Shown here: positions 51,742 through 59,739 of the stretch, piece by piece | How positions within the stretch are numbered: position 1 is the stretch's first letter | How the letters are laid out: every line of letters starts with the position of its first letter | Source: an uncultured Campylobacter sp. | Lineage (GTDB): Bacteria > Campylobacterota > Campylobacteria > Campylobacterales > Campylobacteraceae | NCBI RefSeq assembly: GCF_947255105.1 | Contig: NZ_CAMYFP010000001.1 | Location: 1-64,000 of the forward strand | Direction: 5' to 3' | Length of the DNA: 64,000 nucleotides | Notes under the pieces: generated by a model | What the model saw: the letters and a program-made list of their open reading frames with translations, nothing else | The model's database searches: none | Told to the model about the DNA's origin: nothing | Program-made: the position numbers and the translations under genes

Positions 51742-52779
51742 TTAAAAATCATCAAAGCTAAGACTTCCCTTGCTGTAGTTGGTGACTTTGCTTTCAAAAA
51801 AGTTACTTCTTTGGTCGTTAAATTTAGAGAAGTCATCAACCCACTTTATCGGATGAGATGCACTGTAGAGCTTTTTTAGACCGATTGCGCTTAGGCGTTG
51901 ATCTATAAGATAGTGGATATACTCCTCTATAATATCATCTGTAAAGCCCATAATTTGGTTTTGAGTGATGTATTTTCCCCATTTTATCTCAAGCTCGCCC
52001 GCTCTTTTAAACATCTCATAAATTTTGTTGATATTTGTCTCATTGAAAAGATCATCTCTCTCTTTGCGAAGCGAGTTTATCATATTTTGAAAAAGAAGCA
52101 GGTGAGTTATCTCATCTCTTTGGATAAATCTTATCATCTGAGCAGAACCTAACATCTTTCCAGCACGTGCAAGTGCATAAATGGCAGTAAAGCCGCTATA
52201 AAAATAGACGCCCTCTAAAATTTGGTTTGCAACCATAGCAAGTAGTAGCTTATCATCAGTAACCTCTCCAGCTAGCTCTTCATAAAGACTTGAGATATAG
52301 TCATTTTTCTCTCTAAGCACGCTATCGTGTTTTTCCATCTCATAGATAAGGTCGGTGTTTTCACAGATTGCCTCAACCATCACAGCATAACTTTTTGAGT
52401 GGTTTGCCTCTTCATAAGCCTGTCTTGCTAAGATCGCATTGATCTCAGGTGCGGTTATGTAAGGATTGATGTTGTCGGCTAAGTTGTTTGTCTGAAAGCT
52501 ATCCATTGAGATAAGTTGGCTCCAAACTAGGTCATACATTCTTTTTTCAGCCTGTGTTAAGTTGAAGTTGTAGTCTCTTACATCATCGGTTGTATCAACC
52601 TCTTTTGGAAACCAGGTGTTTGCCTCCATCAAATCCCAAAGCTTCAGTGCCCATTGATATTTAGCCTTTGTGAAATTTAAAATTCCGTGTGGATTGCCAC
52701 CAAAAATTCGTCTGTCATTTAGGGATTCATTTGAACTTGGGTTATAGATCCTCTTTCTTTCTACACTATTTTTTTGCAT
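51742..52779 (-). CDS. nrdB: class I ribonucleotide reductase beta subunit
   Basis: A 345-residue radical-generating subunit of aerobic RNR. The di-iron ligands appear in LVWSQLISMDSFQTNNL, RQAYEEANHSKSYAVMVE (Glu, Glu, His) and IRFIQRDEITHLLLF (Glu, His). ILEGVYFYSGFTAIYALARAG carries the radical-region Tyr and Phe. A SNFFESKVTNYSKG C-terminus should contact NrdA. It is separated from nrdA (61154-63535) by other genes. GGAGTT precedes the ATG; gshF follows. Confidence 0.95.
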   Translation of the reverse strand: MQKNSVERKRIYNPSSNESLNDRRIFGGNPHGILNFTKAKYQWALKLWDLMEANTWFPKEVDTTDDVRDYNFNLTQAEKRMYDLVWSQLISMDSFQTNNLADNINPYITAPEINAILARQAYEEANHSKSYAVMVEAICENTDLIYEMEKHDSVLREKNDYISSLYEELAGEVTDDKLLLAMVANQILEGVYFYSGFTAIYALARAGKMLGSAQMIRFIQRDEITHLLLFQNMINSLRKERDDLFNETNINKIYEMFKRAGELEIKWGKYITQNQIMGFTDDIIEEYIHYLIDQRLSAIGLKKLYSASHPIKWVDDFSKFNDQRSNFFESKVTNYSKGSLSFDDF

Positions 52780-52903
52780 AACTCCTCCATAAAACTATTT
52801 ATTTTCATATAGATATTGTAGCAGGTTTAACTCTCATATCGTTACAAAAAAAGTAAAAAAAGGCTCAAATTTAGCTCTGATTTTAGAAAAAATAGCTCTG
52901 CTT

Positions 52904-53575
52904 TTAGGAGAAATTTCTTAACTCTATCTTTAAATTTGAGTTGATTTTTTTGGTATCAAATTTAGTAATTGGACTACTTAAACAGCCAAAATTATCGCCC
53001 GTATTTAGGAAATTTTGTAGATAATAAACTCCCTTATATCCAAGCTCTTCTAGCATTTTACTCATTTTGCTTACCATTTTTTCATCTATAAAGTCACTAT
53101 GTATCGTTGTCCTAACCTCAAAAGGAAAATTTATAGAGATGAGGTAGAGCAGGGTGGCTTTAAATTTCTCATAGAGATTTGAGTTGGTGATGAGTTTGAA
53201 GTTTTTTTTATCGGACTTGAAATCAAGCGCTATATAGTCGATGAGCCTCTCCTCTATCGCCTCTTTTAAAAGCTCCAAATTTGAGCCATTTGTATCAACT
53301 TTTGTTAAAAATCCAAGTTTTTTTGCAACTTTTAAAAGCGGCATAAAACTATCTGAAAGTGTGCATTCTCCGCCACTAAACACAACTGCTTGAAGTTTTC
53401 CAGCTCTACTTTTTAAAAACTCCTCACACTCTTTTTGAGTAATTTTATTGGTCGATGTTACAACGTGAGTGTTGTAGCAGTAAATACAGCGCATATTGCA
53501 CCCCGCAAACCAAACAATAGCCGATAGTTTGTCTGGATAATCTGTCATTGTAAAAGGTGTAATATCATAGATCAT
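52904..53575 (-). CDS. nrdG: anaerobic RNR-activating radical SAM protein
   Basis: A 223-residue radical SAM activase. The cluster motif is CNMRCIYC (CxxxCxxC) at residues 25-32, within VWFAGCNMRCIYCYNTHVV, and FSGGECTL follows near residue 67 (GGE motif). It should generate the glycyl radical on the class III reductase encoded just upstream in the same operon. Size and N-terminal TDYPDKLSAIVW match the NrdG/activase group. A gap of 70 bases separates it from the glycyl-radical ORF. Confidence 0.92.
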   Translation of the reverse strand: MIYDITPFTMTDYPDKLSAIVWFAGCNMRCIYCYNTHVVTSTNKITQKECEEFLKSRAGKLQAVVFSGGECTLSDSFMPLLKVAKKLGFLTKVDTNGSNLELLKEAIEERLIDYIALDFKSDKKNFKLITNSNLYEKFKATLLYLISINFPFEVRTTIHSDFIDEKMVSKMSKMLEELGYKGVYYLQNFLNTGDNFGCLSSPITKFDTKKINSNLKIELRNFS

Positions 53576-53645
53576 TTTATTCTGCGCTAAATTTCAAGAG
53601 TTTCGCCTCTTTTGAAATTTAGGGCAAAACTCTTAAATTTTGGTC

Positions 53646-53819
53646 TTAGATAAGCTTGTCGCAATTTGACGAGATTTTTTCTTTGAACTGAATTCTCTCT
53701 TTATGTTCGCCAATTTTGCCAAGGTTGAAGCTCTCAACTGGTCTGTGATAGCCCATAACTCTAGTATAGACTACACATCTTGTTCTTTTTTGTTCTAACT
53801 CTTTTGGAAATTCTTTCAT
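53646..53819 (-). CDS. nrdD: 57-residue NrdD glycyl-radical domain (separate ORF)
   Basis: A 57-residue ORF whose core is CVVYTRVMGYHRPVESFNLG. RVxGY is the glycyl-radical motif at the extreme C-terminus of class III ribonucleotide reductases, with Gly23 as the predicted radical site, and the following PV-x-x-FN-x-GK is the usual end of such enzymes. The motif is absent from the large NrdD. The ATG is one base after the nrdD stop codon, in a different frame, with AAGGAG six bases upstream inside nrdD. Either it is made as a separate subunit or it is joined to NrdD by a +1 shift at the A6 tract just before (53830-53835). I believe similar short NrdD proteins are annotated in related genomes, but could not check. 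Confidence 0.85.
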   Translation of the reverse strand: MKEFPKELEQKRTRCVVYTRVMGYHRPVESFNLGKIGEHKERIQFKEKISSNCDKLI

Positions 53820-53820
53820 C

Positions 53821-55941
53821 TTATGCTCCTTTTTTATTGTTTTTAAATTTCTCTTCTTCTTGTTGTGCTAAAAGTTCCTCATCACATTTTGGACAAAACT
53901 CATGTTCGCCTAAGATGTAGCCATGCTTTTTACAAACGCTAAAAATAGGTGTTATTGTGATATATGGCAATTTATAGTTTGTTATGATATTTTTTACCAA
54001 GCTCTTGCAAGCCTCTTTGCTACTAATCTTTTCTTTCATATAGAGATGAAAAACTGTTCCGCCTGTATAGCTGTTTTGGAGGTCGTCTTGATAGTCAAGC
54101 GCTTCAAATGGATCATCTCCAAAGTTTGCAGGAAGTTGAGTTGAGTTTGTATAGTAGATATTTTCACCGCTTCCTGCTTGAATGATATCTGGATATCTTT
54201 TGATATCCTCTTTTGCAAAGCGGTATGTTGTGCCTTCGGCTGGCGTTGCTTCTAGGTTGTAAAGATTGCCAGTTTGCTCCTGAAATAGCTGTATTTTTTC
54301 TCTCAAATGACCAACTAGCTCTAGTGCAAATTTTCTTCCAAAGGCGGTGGTGATGTTCTCTTTATCATCTGTAAAGTTTCGTATCATCTCATTTGCACCA
54401 TTTATGCCAATAGTTGAGAAGTGATTTCTAAAGTGCTTTAGATATCTTGCAGTATATGGATAGAGCCCTCGGTCATACATCTTTTGTATAAATTTACGCT
54501 TTTTTTCCAATGTTTGACTAGCAAGTTGCAAAAGTTCATCAAGTCTTTTGTAGAGTGCCTTTTTATTGCCCTTATAAAGATATCCAAGTCGCGCTAAATT
54601 TAGAGTAACTACGCCGATACTTCCAGTCATCTCAGCACTTCCAAAAAGCCCGCCGCCACGCTTTAGAAGCTCTCTTAAGTCAAGTTGAAGTCTGCAACAC
54701 ATTGAGCGGACATTACCAGGTTTGTAGGCATTTTCATTTGGTATTTTGTTGCCATTTTCATCTGTTGTGTATTGGCTGCCTATGAAGTTTTGAAAGTAAC
54801 TTGAGCCCATTTTTGCTGTATTTTCAAAGATAACATCGGCAACTTTACTGTCCCAATCAAAATCCTGCGTGATGTTTAGTGTGGGTATTGGGAAAGTAAA
54901 TGGCTGTGAGCATTTATCGCCCTTTGTCATAACCTCATAAAAGGCAATATTTATTCTATCCATCTCATCTTTGAAGTCGCCATAGACCATATCGGTAAGT
55001 TTTGCTCTACCGCGCTCATTTGCCATCTTTAAAAGCTCATCATCATCTAAATCTTTAAAAATATGTTCATCATTTCTAGTAGGAATTTGCTCTTTTAGAT
55101 CTTGCGGGCAGGTAATATCGATGGTGATATTTGTAAATGGACTCTGTCCCCAACGAGCTGGCACATTTAGGTTATAGACGAAATTTGTAATGGCTTTTTT
55201 TATCTCATTGTCGCTTAATTTGTCTCTAAAAACATATGGCGCAAGATAGGTATCAAAGCTTGAAAATGCCTGTGCGCCAGCCCATTCACTCTGAAGTATT
55301 CCTAAAAAATTTGCCATTTGATAAAGAGCCTCTCTAAAGTGTTTTGGTGCTTTGCTCTCAACTCTTCCTCTAACTCCGTTAAAGCCCTCATTTAAAAGTG
55401 CTCTTAGACTCCAACCAGCGCAATATCCAGTTAGACAGTCAAGGTCGTGTATATGATAAAATCCATCTCTATGCGCAAAACCCTCTTCTTTGCTATAAAT
55501 TGTGTCAAGCCAGTAGTTTGCTATGATTTTGCCGGCGGTGTTGTTTATAAGTCCAGCATTTGAGTAGCTTGTGTTTGAGTTGGCGCTTATTCGCCAGTCG
55601 GACTTGCCTATGTATTCGTTTATGGTCTGTGTGCAGTTGATATAGGTGCTATCTTTTTGGAGCTCCAAAACTTGCTCTCTTTGGAGTTTGTGCGTGTGTC
55701 TATAGAGCATAAAAGATTTCAACACCTTAAAATACCCAGCGTCAAATAGCTCTTTTTCTATCATATCTTGGATATATTCAACTTCAAGAGAGCGTTTAAA
55801 AGTAAGCTTGCTTAGGATGTTTTGATAGATTTTTTCATCGTAGAGTTCGCTTTCGCTTTCAAAAGCTTTTTTTATGGCATCTTCTATCTTATATGGTTTA
55901 AATTTGTCGGTTGTTCCATCTCTTTTTAAAATATTTTGCAT
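53821..55941 (-). CDS. nrdD: anaerobic (class III) ribonucleoside-triphosphate reductase, large part
   Basis: A 706-residue oxygen-sensitive reductase for anaerobic dNTP synthesis. An ATP-cone regulatory domain opens the protein (KRDGTTDKFKPYKIEDAIKKAF, residues 6-27), then a barrel with DLDCLTGYCAGWSLRALLN near 168, NVPARWGQSPFTNITIDITCP near 254 and GSYFQ-type segments. Near the C-terminus is a zinc site, CKKHGYILGEHEFCPKCDEE, with His at the second position. It stops shortly after in a Lys/Asn-rich tail (KFKNNKKGA) and has no glycyl-radical RVxGY motif, which follows in another frame. Upstream TATGAT and AAGGGAAG fit a promoter in the large intergenic gap. Confidence 0.93.
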   Translation of the reverse strand: MQNILKRDGTTDKFKPYKIEDAIKKAFESESELYDEKIYQNILSKLTFKRSLEVEYIQDMIEKELFDAGYFKVLKSFMLYRHTHKLQREQVLELQKDSTYINCTQTINEYIGKSDWRISANSNTSYSNAGLINNTAGKIIANYWLDTIYSKEEGFAHRDGFYHIHDLDCLTGYCAGWSLRALLNEGFNGVRGRVESKAPKHFREALYQMANFLGILQSEWAGAQAFSSFDTYLAPYVFRDKLSDNEIKKAITNFVYNLNVPARWGQSPFTNITIDITCPQDLKEQIPTRNDEHIFKDLDDDELLKMANERGRAKLTDMVYGDFKDEMDRINIAFYEVMTKGDKCSQPFTFPIPTLNITQDFDWDSKVADVIFENTAKMGSSYFQNFIGSQYTTDENGNKIPNENAYKPGNVRSMCCRLQLDLRELLKRGGGLFGSAEMTGSIGVVTLNLARLGYLYKGNKKALYKRLDELLQLASQTLEKKRKFIQKMYDRGLYPYTARYLKHFRNHFSTIGINGANEMIRNFTDDKENITTAFGRKFALELVGHLREKIQLFQEQTGNLYNLEATPAEGTTYRFAKEDIKRYPDIIQAGSGENIYYTNSTQLPANFGDDPFEALDYQDDLQNSYTGGTVFHLYMKEKISSKEACKSLVKNIITNYKLPYITITPIFSVCKKHGYILGEHEFCPKCDEELLAQQEEEKFKNNKKGA

Positions 55942-56361
55942 CTACTTCCCTTTTCTAAATGAAAATTATCATATCTTATGGTTGGTTAAATTCAGTTAAA
56001 TTTATTTTATTAATTTCTTGATAAGACGATAACAGATATCATTTAATCACTTTTTAATATATTATTTTAAGCTTTATATGTTCTATTAAAATTACTTATT
56101 TGTGGTAATATTGCAATAAATATGTTGGATATTTAAATTTATTTAATTAAAATAAATAATTAATAATATTATTTAAGCTAACTTCCATTTTCTCCGATAT
56201 CTCTGCCTAAAATTCTTAAATTTCACTCTTTAAAATGCTTTGTTGCGATAGTTGGTATCATTTACTGATTGTTTATAAATTGCTAATATGATTTGCGAAA
56301 GTTTTGATAAATGGAATATAAATTTATTAATTCTTTTAATTTAAACCAAAAGGAGGACAAA
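55942..56361. promoter_or_regulatory. AT-rich divergent intergenic region nrdD / P-type ATPase
   Basis: About 420 bases without a supported gene, very AT-rich, with an AATAATATTATT palindrome in the middle (around 56163-56174). A plus-strand TATGAT (56287-56292) and AAAAGGAGG (56348-56356) serve the ATPase; a minus-strand TATGAT near 55968-55973 and AAGGGAAG serve nrdD. No NrdR box or metal-regulator operator was recognised. Confidence 0.5.
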
Positions 56362-58638
56362 ATGAAGTGTCATGCTCACCATCAACACAACTATAGTTGC
56401 GAACATGAGAGTAAACCAATGACTAAAAACTCAACCACTACTTCACAAGACAATGACTCTTTGACTTGTGATAACAATGCAAACTCACCAGACGACGATG
56501 ATGACGATCGGTGTTGTTGCTCTTCACAAAACCAAAATTTTTACAATAGAAATTTAAAACTCAAAAAAGGCTACAAAGCTTCTAAATTTTTCATAAACGA
56601 GATGGATTGCCCTACTGAAGAGGCGCTGATAAGAGAGTCTCTTGGCAAAAGCAGCGATGTTGAAACTCTATATTTTGATCTTATTAATAGAACTTTGATA
56701 GTTATTCACAAGATTGATGGCAAGTTAGATATAGAAAAAGAGATTGCTGCTCTTGGAATGAAAGCTGTTACAAAGAGCGAAACTACCAAGAAAAAAGATA
56801 CAAAACTCATTAGAATTGTTATAGCTTTGATCTTTGCAGGAGTTGCGGAGTTTTTGAGCTTTAGAGAGCCAACTTTTATACTTTCTTTGATAATTGGCGC
56901 TTTGTCATTGATAGCTATTGCAATTTGTGGAATAAAAATCTATAAAAAAGGGCTTATATTTATAAAAAATAGAAATTTAAATATGAATGCTCTAATGACA
57001 ATCGCAGTAACTGGAGCGCTTATACTTGGCGAGTTTAGTGAAGCTGCTATGGTTATCTCTTTGTTTGCACTTGCGCAGTGGCTAGAGAGCAGATCTCTGT
57101 CTAAGGCAAAAGATGCCATCTCTTCACTTTTGGAGCTAACTCCTACGATAGTAAGAGTGAAATTTGGCGATAGCTGGATCGATAAAGAGGCGAAAGATGT
57201 TGAAGTTGGTGCAGTTGTCAGAGTAAAGCCTGGTGAAAAAATAGCACTTGATGGAGTTTTGGAAAGTCTAGAGTGTGAGGTAGATCAATCTCCAATAACA
57301 GGAGAGAGTGAGCCTATCTTAAAAAGAAGTGGCGATAAAATATTTGCCGGTAGTATCAATCAAAACAGACTTTTTGACTACAAAACAACTGCTATTTTGG
57401 ACGACTCTACAATCTCTCGTATAATTCGCTCTGTAAAGGAGGCAAGCGCTAAAAGAGCGCCTATGCAAAGATGGATAGATAAATTTGCCTCTATCTACAC
57501 CCCTTTAACAGTTTTGTTTGCTCTGCTAGTTGCTATAATACCGCCTCTATTTGGGCTATCTTGGGCTGTTTGGATAGAGCGCGGACTAATTATACTTATC
57601 ATTGCTTGTCCTTGCGCCCTTGTTATCTCAACACCTTTTACTATAGTAAGCGCCTTAACAGCGGCTCTTAGAAGTGGAGTTGTGGTTAAAGGCGGTCTTT
57701 TTCTTGAGATAGCAAAAAAGATAAAGATAGTGGCGCTAGACAAAACTGGCACCATAACAAAGGCAAAGCCAACTATTGTAAATTCCTATTATTTTGATAA
57801 AGACAAAGAGCAGATAAATGCCATTTCTTGCGCTCTTGCCTCTCTTTCGCACCATCCTGTTTCAAAAGCCATTGCAAGTGAGCTAGGCTGCAAGACAAAA
57901 CTAGAGGTTAGTGAGTTTAAGGAACATCTTGGTATGGGAAGCAGCGCGGTTATAGATGGCAAAAAATATGCTCTTGGAAATATCAAAATGATGAGTAAAA
58001 TCGGAGTTGCTGATATCTCTAAAATGCAATCCATCGCTGATAGTGGCTCTATCGTGGCTATTGCCAAAGAGAGCGCCATAATGGCAATTTTTGTCATAAG
58101 TGACGAGATAAAAGAAAATAGCGCAAACTCCATAGAGAGCTTAAAAAAACTAGGTATTACTCCAGTAATGCTAACAGGCGATAGAAAGGCTGTAGCAGAG
58201 CAAATTGCCAAAGAGGTTGGTATAGAAAGGGTAGAGGCAGAACTTTTGCCAGAAGATAAGTTGAGGATGATAGCTAGGCTCAAAGAGGAGGGCGGCATAG
58301 TTGCTATGGTGGGGGATGGTATCAACGACACACCAGCTCTTGCAAGGGCGGATATAAGTTTTGCAATGGGAAAACTTGGAAGCGATAGCGCTATTGAGAG
58401 TGCTGATGTTACTTTGATGGATGATGATCTTGATAAAATTGTCGGTTTTGTAAAACTTTCACAAAAAACTATCAAAGTGCTATGGCAAAATATCATCTTT
58501 GCGCTTGGTGTTAAACTTGTCTTTGTGTTTATCACTCTTGCTGGTTTTGGTGCTATGTGGATGGCAGTAATTGCGGACGTTGGAACAACTCTTATTGTCA
58601 TTGCAAACAGTGCCAAAATGTTAAAAAGCAAACTTTAA
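56362..58638 (+). CDS. heavy-metal P-type ATPase (Zn/Cd/Pb exporter, ZntA/CadA type)
   Basis: A 758-residue P1B ATPase. The frame could open at 56311, but AAAAGGAGG lies just before the ATG at 56362, so the start is there. The N-terminus is a His/Cys-rich sequence (MKCHAHHQHNYSCEHESK) and an Asp6-CCC stretch, then a degenerate metal-binding domain with MDCPTEEAL instead of CxxC. Membrane part has CPCALVISTP with the CPC ion site (about residue 415); DKTGTIT, HHPVSKAI, TGES and GDGINDTPALA complete the pump. Helices after CPC and the MDCP motif favour Zn/Cd over Cu. A PAS gene follows. Confidence 0.92.
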   Translation: MKCHAHHQHNYSCEHESKPMTKNSTTTSQDNDSLTCDNNANSPDDDDDDRCCCSSQNQNFYNRNLKLKKGYKASKFFINEMDCPTEEALIRESLGKSSDVETLYFDLINRTLIVIHKIDGKLDIEKEIAALGMKAVTKSETTKKKDTKLIRIVIALIFAGVAEFLSFREPTFILSLIIGALSLIAIAICGIKIYKKGLIFIKNRNLNMNALMTIAVTGALILGEFSEAAMVISLFALAQWLESRSLSKAKDAISSLLELTPTIVRVKFGDSWIDKEAKDVEVGAVVRVKPGEKIALDGVLESLECEVDQSPITGESEPILKRSGDKIFAGSINQNRLFDYKTTAILDDSTISRIIRSVKEASAKRAPMQRWIDKFASIYTPLTVLFALLVAIIPPLFGLSWAVWIERGLIILIIACPCALVISTPFTIVSALTAALRSGVVVKGGLFLEIAKKIKIVALDKTGTITKAKPTIVNSYYFDKDKEQINAISCALASLSHHPVSKAIASELGCKTKLEVSEFKEHLGMGSSAVIDGKKYALGNIKMMSKIGVADISKMQSIADSGSIVAIAKESAIMAIFVISDEIKENSANSIESLKKLGITPVMLTGDRKAVAEQIAKEVGIERVEAELLPEDKLRMIARLKEEGGIVAMVGDGINDTPALARADISFAMGKLGSDSAIESADVTLMDDDLDKIVGFVKLSQKTIKVLWQNIIFALGVKLVFVFITLAGFGAMWMAVIADVGTTLIVIANSAKMLKSKL

Positions 58639-58718
58639 TGATGATTTGTATTATAAATTTATGAAAAAACTGATAAAATAAAGCAAATAGTTTCAAATCA
58701 ACATTAAAAGGACTGACA

Positions 58719-59282
58719 ATGAGAAAAGCTACACCTATAAATGAAGAGATAGAGCTAGATCCAAAGAGATATATAGTCTCAAGAACCAACGAAAAAGGTA
58801 TCATAACCTTTGCAAATCCATATTTCTGTAAGATTAGTGGATATACTGAAAGCGAGCTTTTGGGACAGCCGCACAACATCGTAAGACATCCCGATATGCC
58901 ACGCATTATCTTTAAAATAATGTGGGAGAGGATAAAAGAGGGCAAAAACTTCATCGCTGTTGTGAAAAATATGGCTAAAGATGGAAGATATTATTGGATT
59001 ATGACTGACTTTGAGCCAAAGATAAGCCCACTTACCAACTCCATCACTGGCTATACTGCCTACAGAAAAGCTGCTCCTAGAAAGGCTATCGAAATCATCA
59101 CTCCTATTTACGATAAACTTCTAAATATCGAAGCTAACGATGGTATGAAAGGTAGCGAAGAGGCACTTTTGGATATTTTGGCAAAAAAGAAAATGAATTA
59201 TGATGAGTTTGTTGATGATATCACAGAAAACAGAGGCGTTATCAAATCTTTCTTTGCTGCTATGAAAAAGGCTTTTGAGTAG
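58719..59282 (+). CDS. PAS domain protein, CetB/Aer-like
   Basis: A 187-residue cytoplasmic protein. PAS domain at residues 20-125: SRTNEKGIITFANPYFCKISGYTESELLGQPHNIVRHPDMP, with the FADxxxF-like SGYTESEL and RHPDMP features of FAD-binding Aer/CetB energy-taxis sensors. A short helical C-terminus follows. In C. jejuni CetB carries FAD and signals to a separate membrane partner, CetA; no cetA is next to it here. AAAAGGACT precedes the ATG, and a strong terminator follows the stop. Confidence 0.8.
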   Translation: MRKATPINEEIELDPKRYIVSRTNEKGIITFANPYFCKISGYTESELLGQPHNIVRHPDMPRIIFKIMWERIKEGKNFIAVVKNMAKDGRYYWIMTDFEPKISPLTNSITGYTAYRKAAPRKAIEIITPIYDKLLNIEANDGMKGSEEALLDILAKKKMNYDEFVDDITENRGVIKSFFAAMKKAFE

Positions 59283-59286
59283 CAAA

Positions 59287-59317
59287 TTATTTACCACTTC
59301 TTCCAAGAAGTGGTAAA
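59287..59317 (+). terminator. terminator of the PAS gene
   Basis: TTTACCACTTC (59290-59300) and GAAGTGGTAAA (59307-59317) form an 11-base perfect stem around TTCCAA, with ATTTCTTT after it. Works in both directions. Confidence 0.75.
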
Positions 59318-59457
59318 TTTCTTTAATTCTATCGCTTATTGGATAGTGGATAGTTGTGATTTTACGATAGATAAAAGTTCTATTTATCTATTGCTTGGAG
59401 TTTTGTCTATATTTATCTTTAAAATGCAAAAGAGCCTATAAAAGTTATGTAAAAGTG

Positions 59458-59509
59458 CCAAATTTAAGCATCAAATTTAAATACCAAATTTAAGCGCTAA
59501 ATTTATACA
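59458..59509 (+). repeat. four tandem 13-base repeats
   Basis: CCAAATTTAAGCA, TCAAATTTAAATA, CCAAATTTAAGCG and CTAAATTTATACA follow without gaps (59458, 59471, 59484, 59497). Units 1 and 3 differ at one base. Alternating near-identity gives a 26-base higher period. Function unknown. Confidence 0.65.
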
Positions 59510-59739
59510 ATCCAATAAATTTAAAAATATCTTTTGCAACAGAGTATAAATTTAAAGTCCAATAAAAAGGCTAGGGCGTTAAGGTTGTTATGTGAAAAAC
59601 AGACTCCAAAATATATGAAAGCATTTGACTTGGCTGTAAGTGCAAGTTTAGAAAGAACAAATATCTATAAATTTGAAATAATCTCTATGAGTGCAAAAGC
59701 AAAAATTTTAAAGAAAATTTAAAAAATAGGGCAGTAAAT

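Larger units (their letters stand above)
59283..59739. other. intergenic region with no supported gene
   Basis: 457 bases between the PAS gene and the Cys-repeat protein. It holds the terminator and a 13-base tandem repeat. A 62-codon frame from TTG (59534-59722) has no ribosome binding site and unusual composition and is not called a gene. A hydrophobic 32-codon frame at 59346 lacks a ribosome binding site too. Confidence 0.5.

Noticed and set aside
57789..58631. Long 280-codon frame opposite the P-type ATPase
   Set aside because: Antisense shadow of a strongly conserved gene; composition dominated by Ser and Leu typical of reverse frames.
59346..59441. Hydrophobic 32-codon frame from GTG after the PAS gene
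   Set aside because: No ribosome binding site; likely chance in AT-rich DNA.
59534..59722. 62-codon frame starting at TTG after the tandem repeats
   Set aside because: No ribosome binding site, no recognisable features and downstream of a terminator with no promoter seen.
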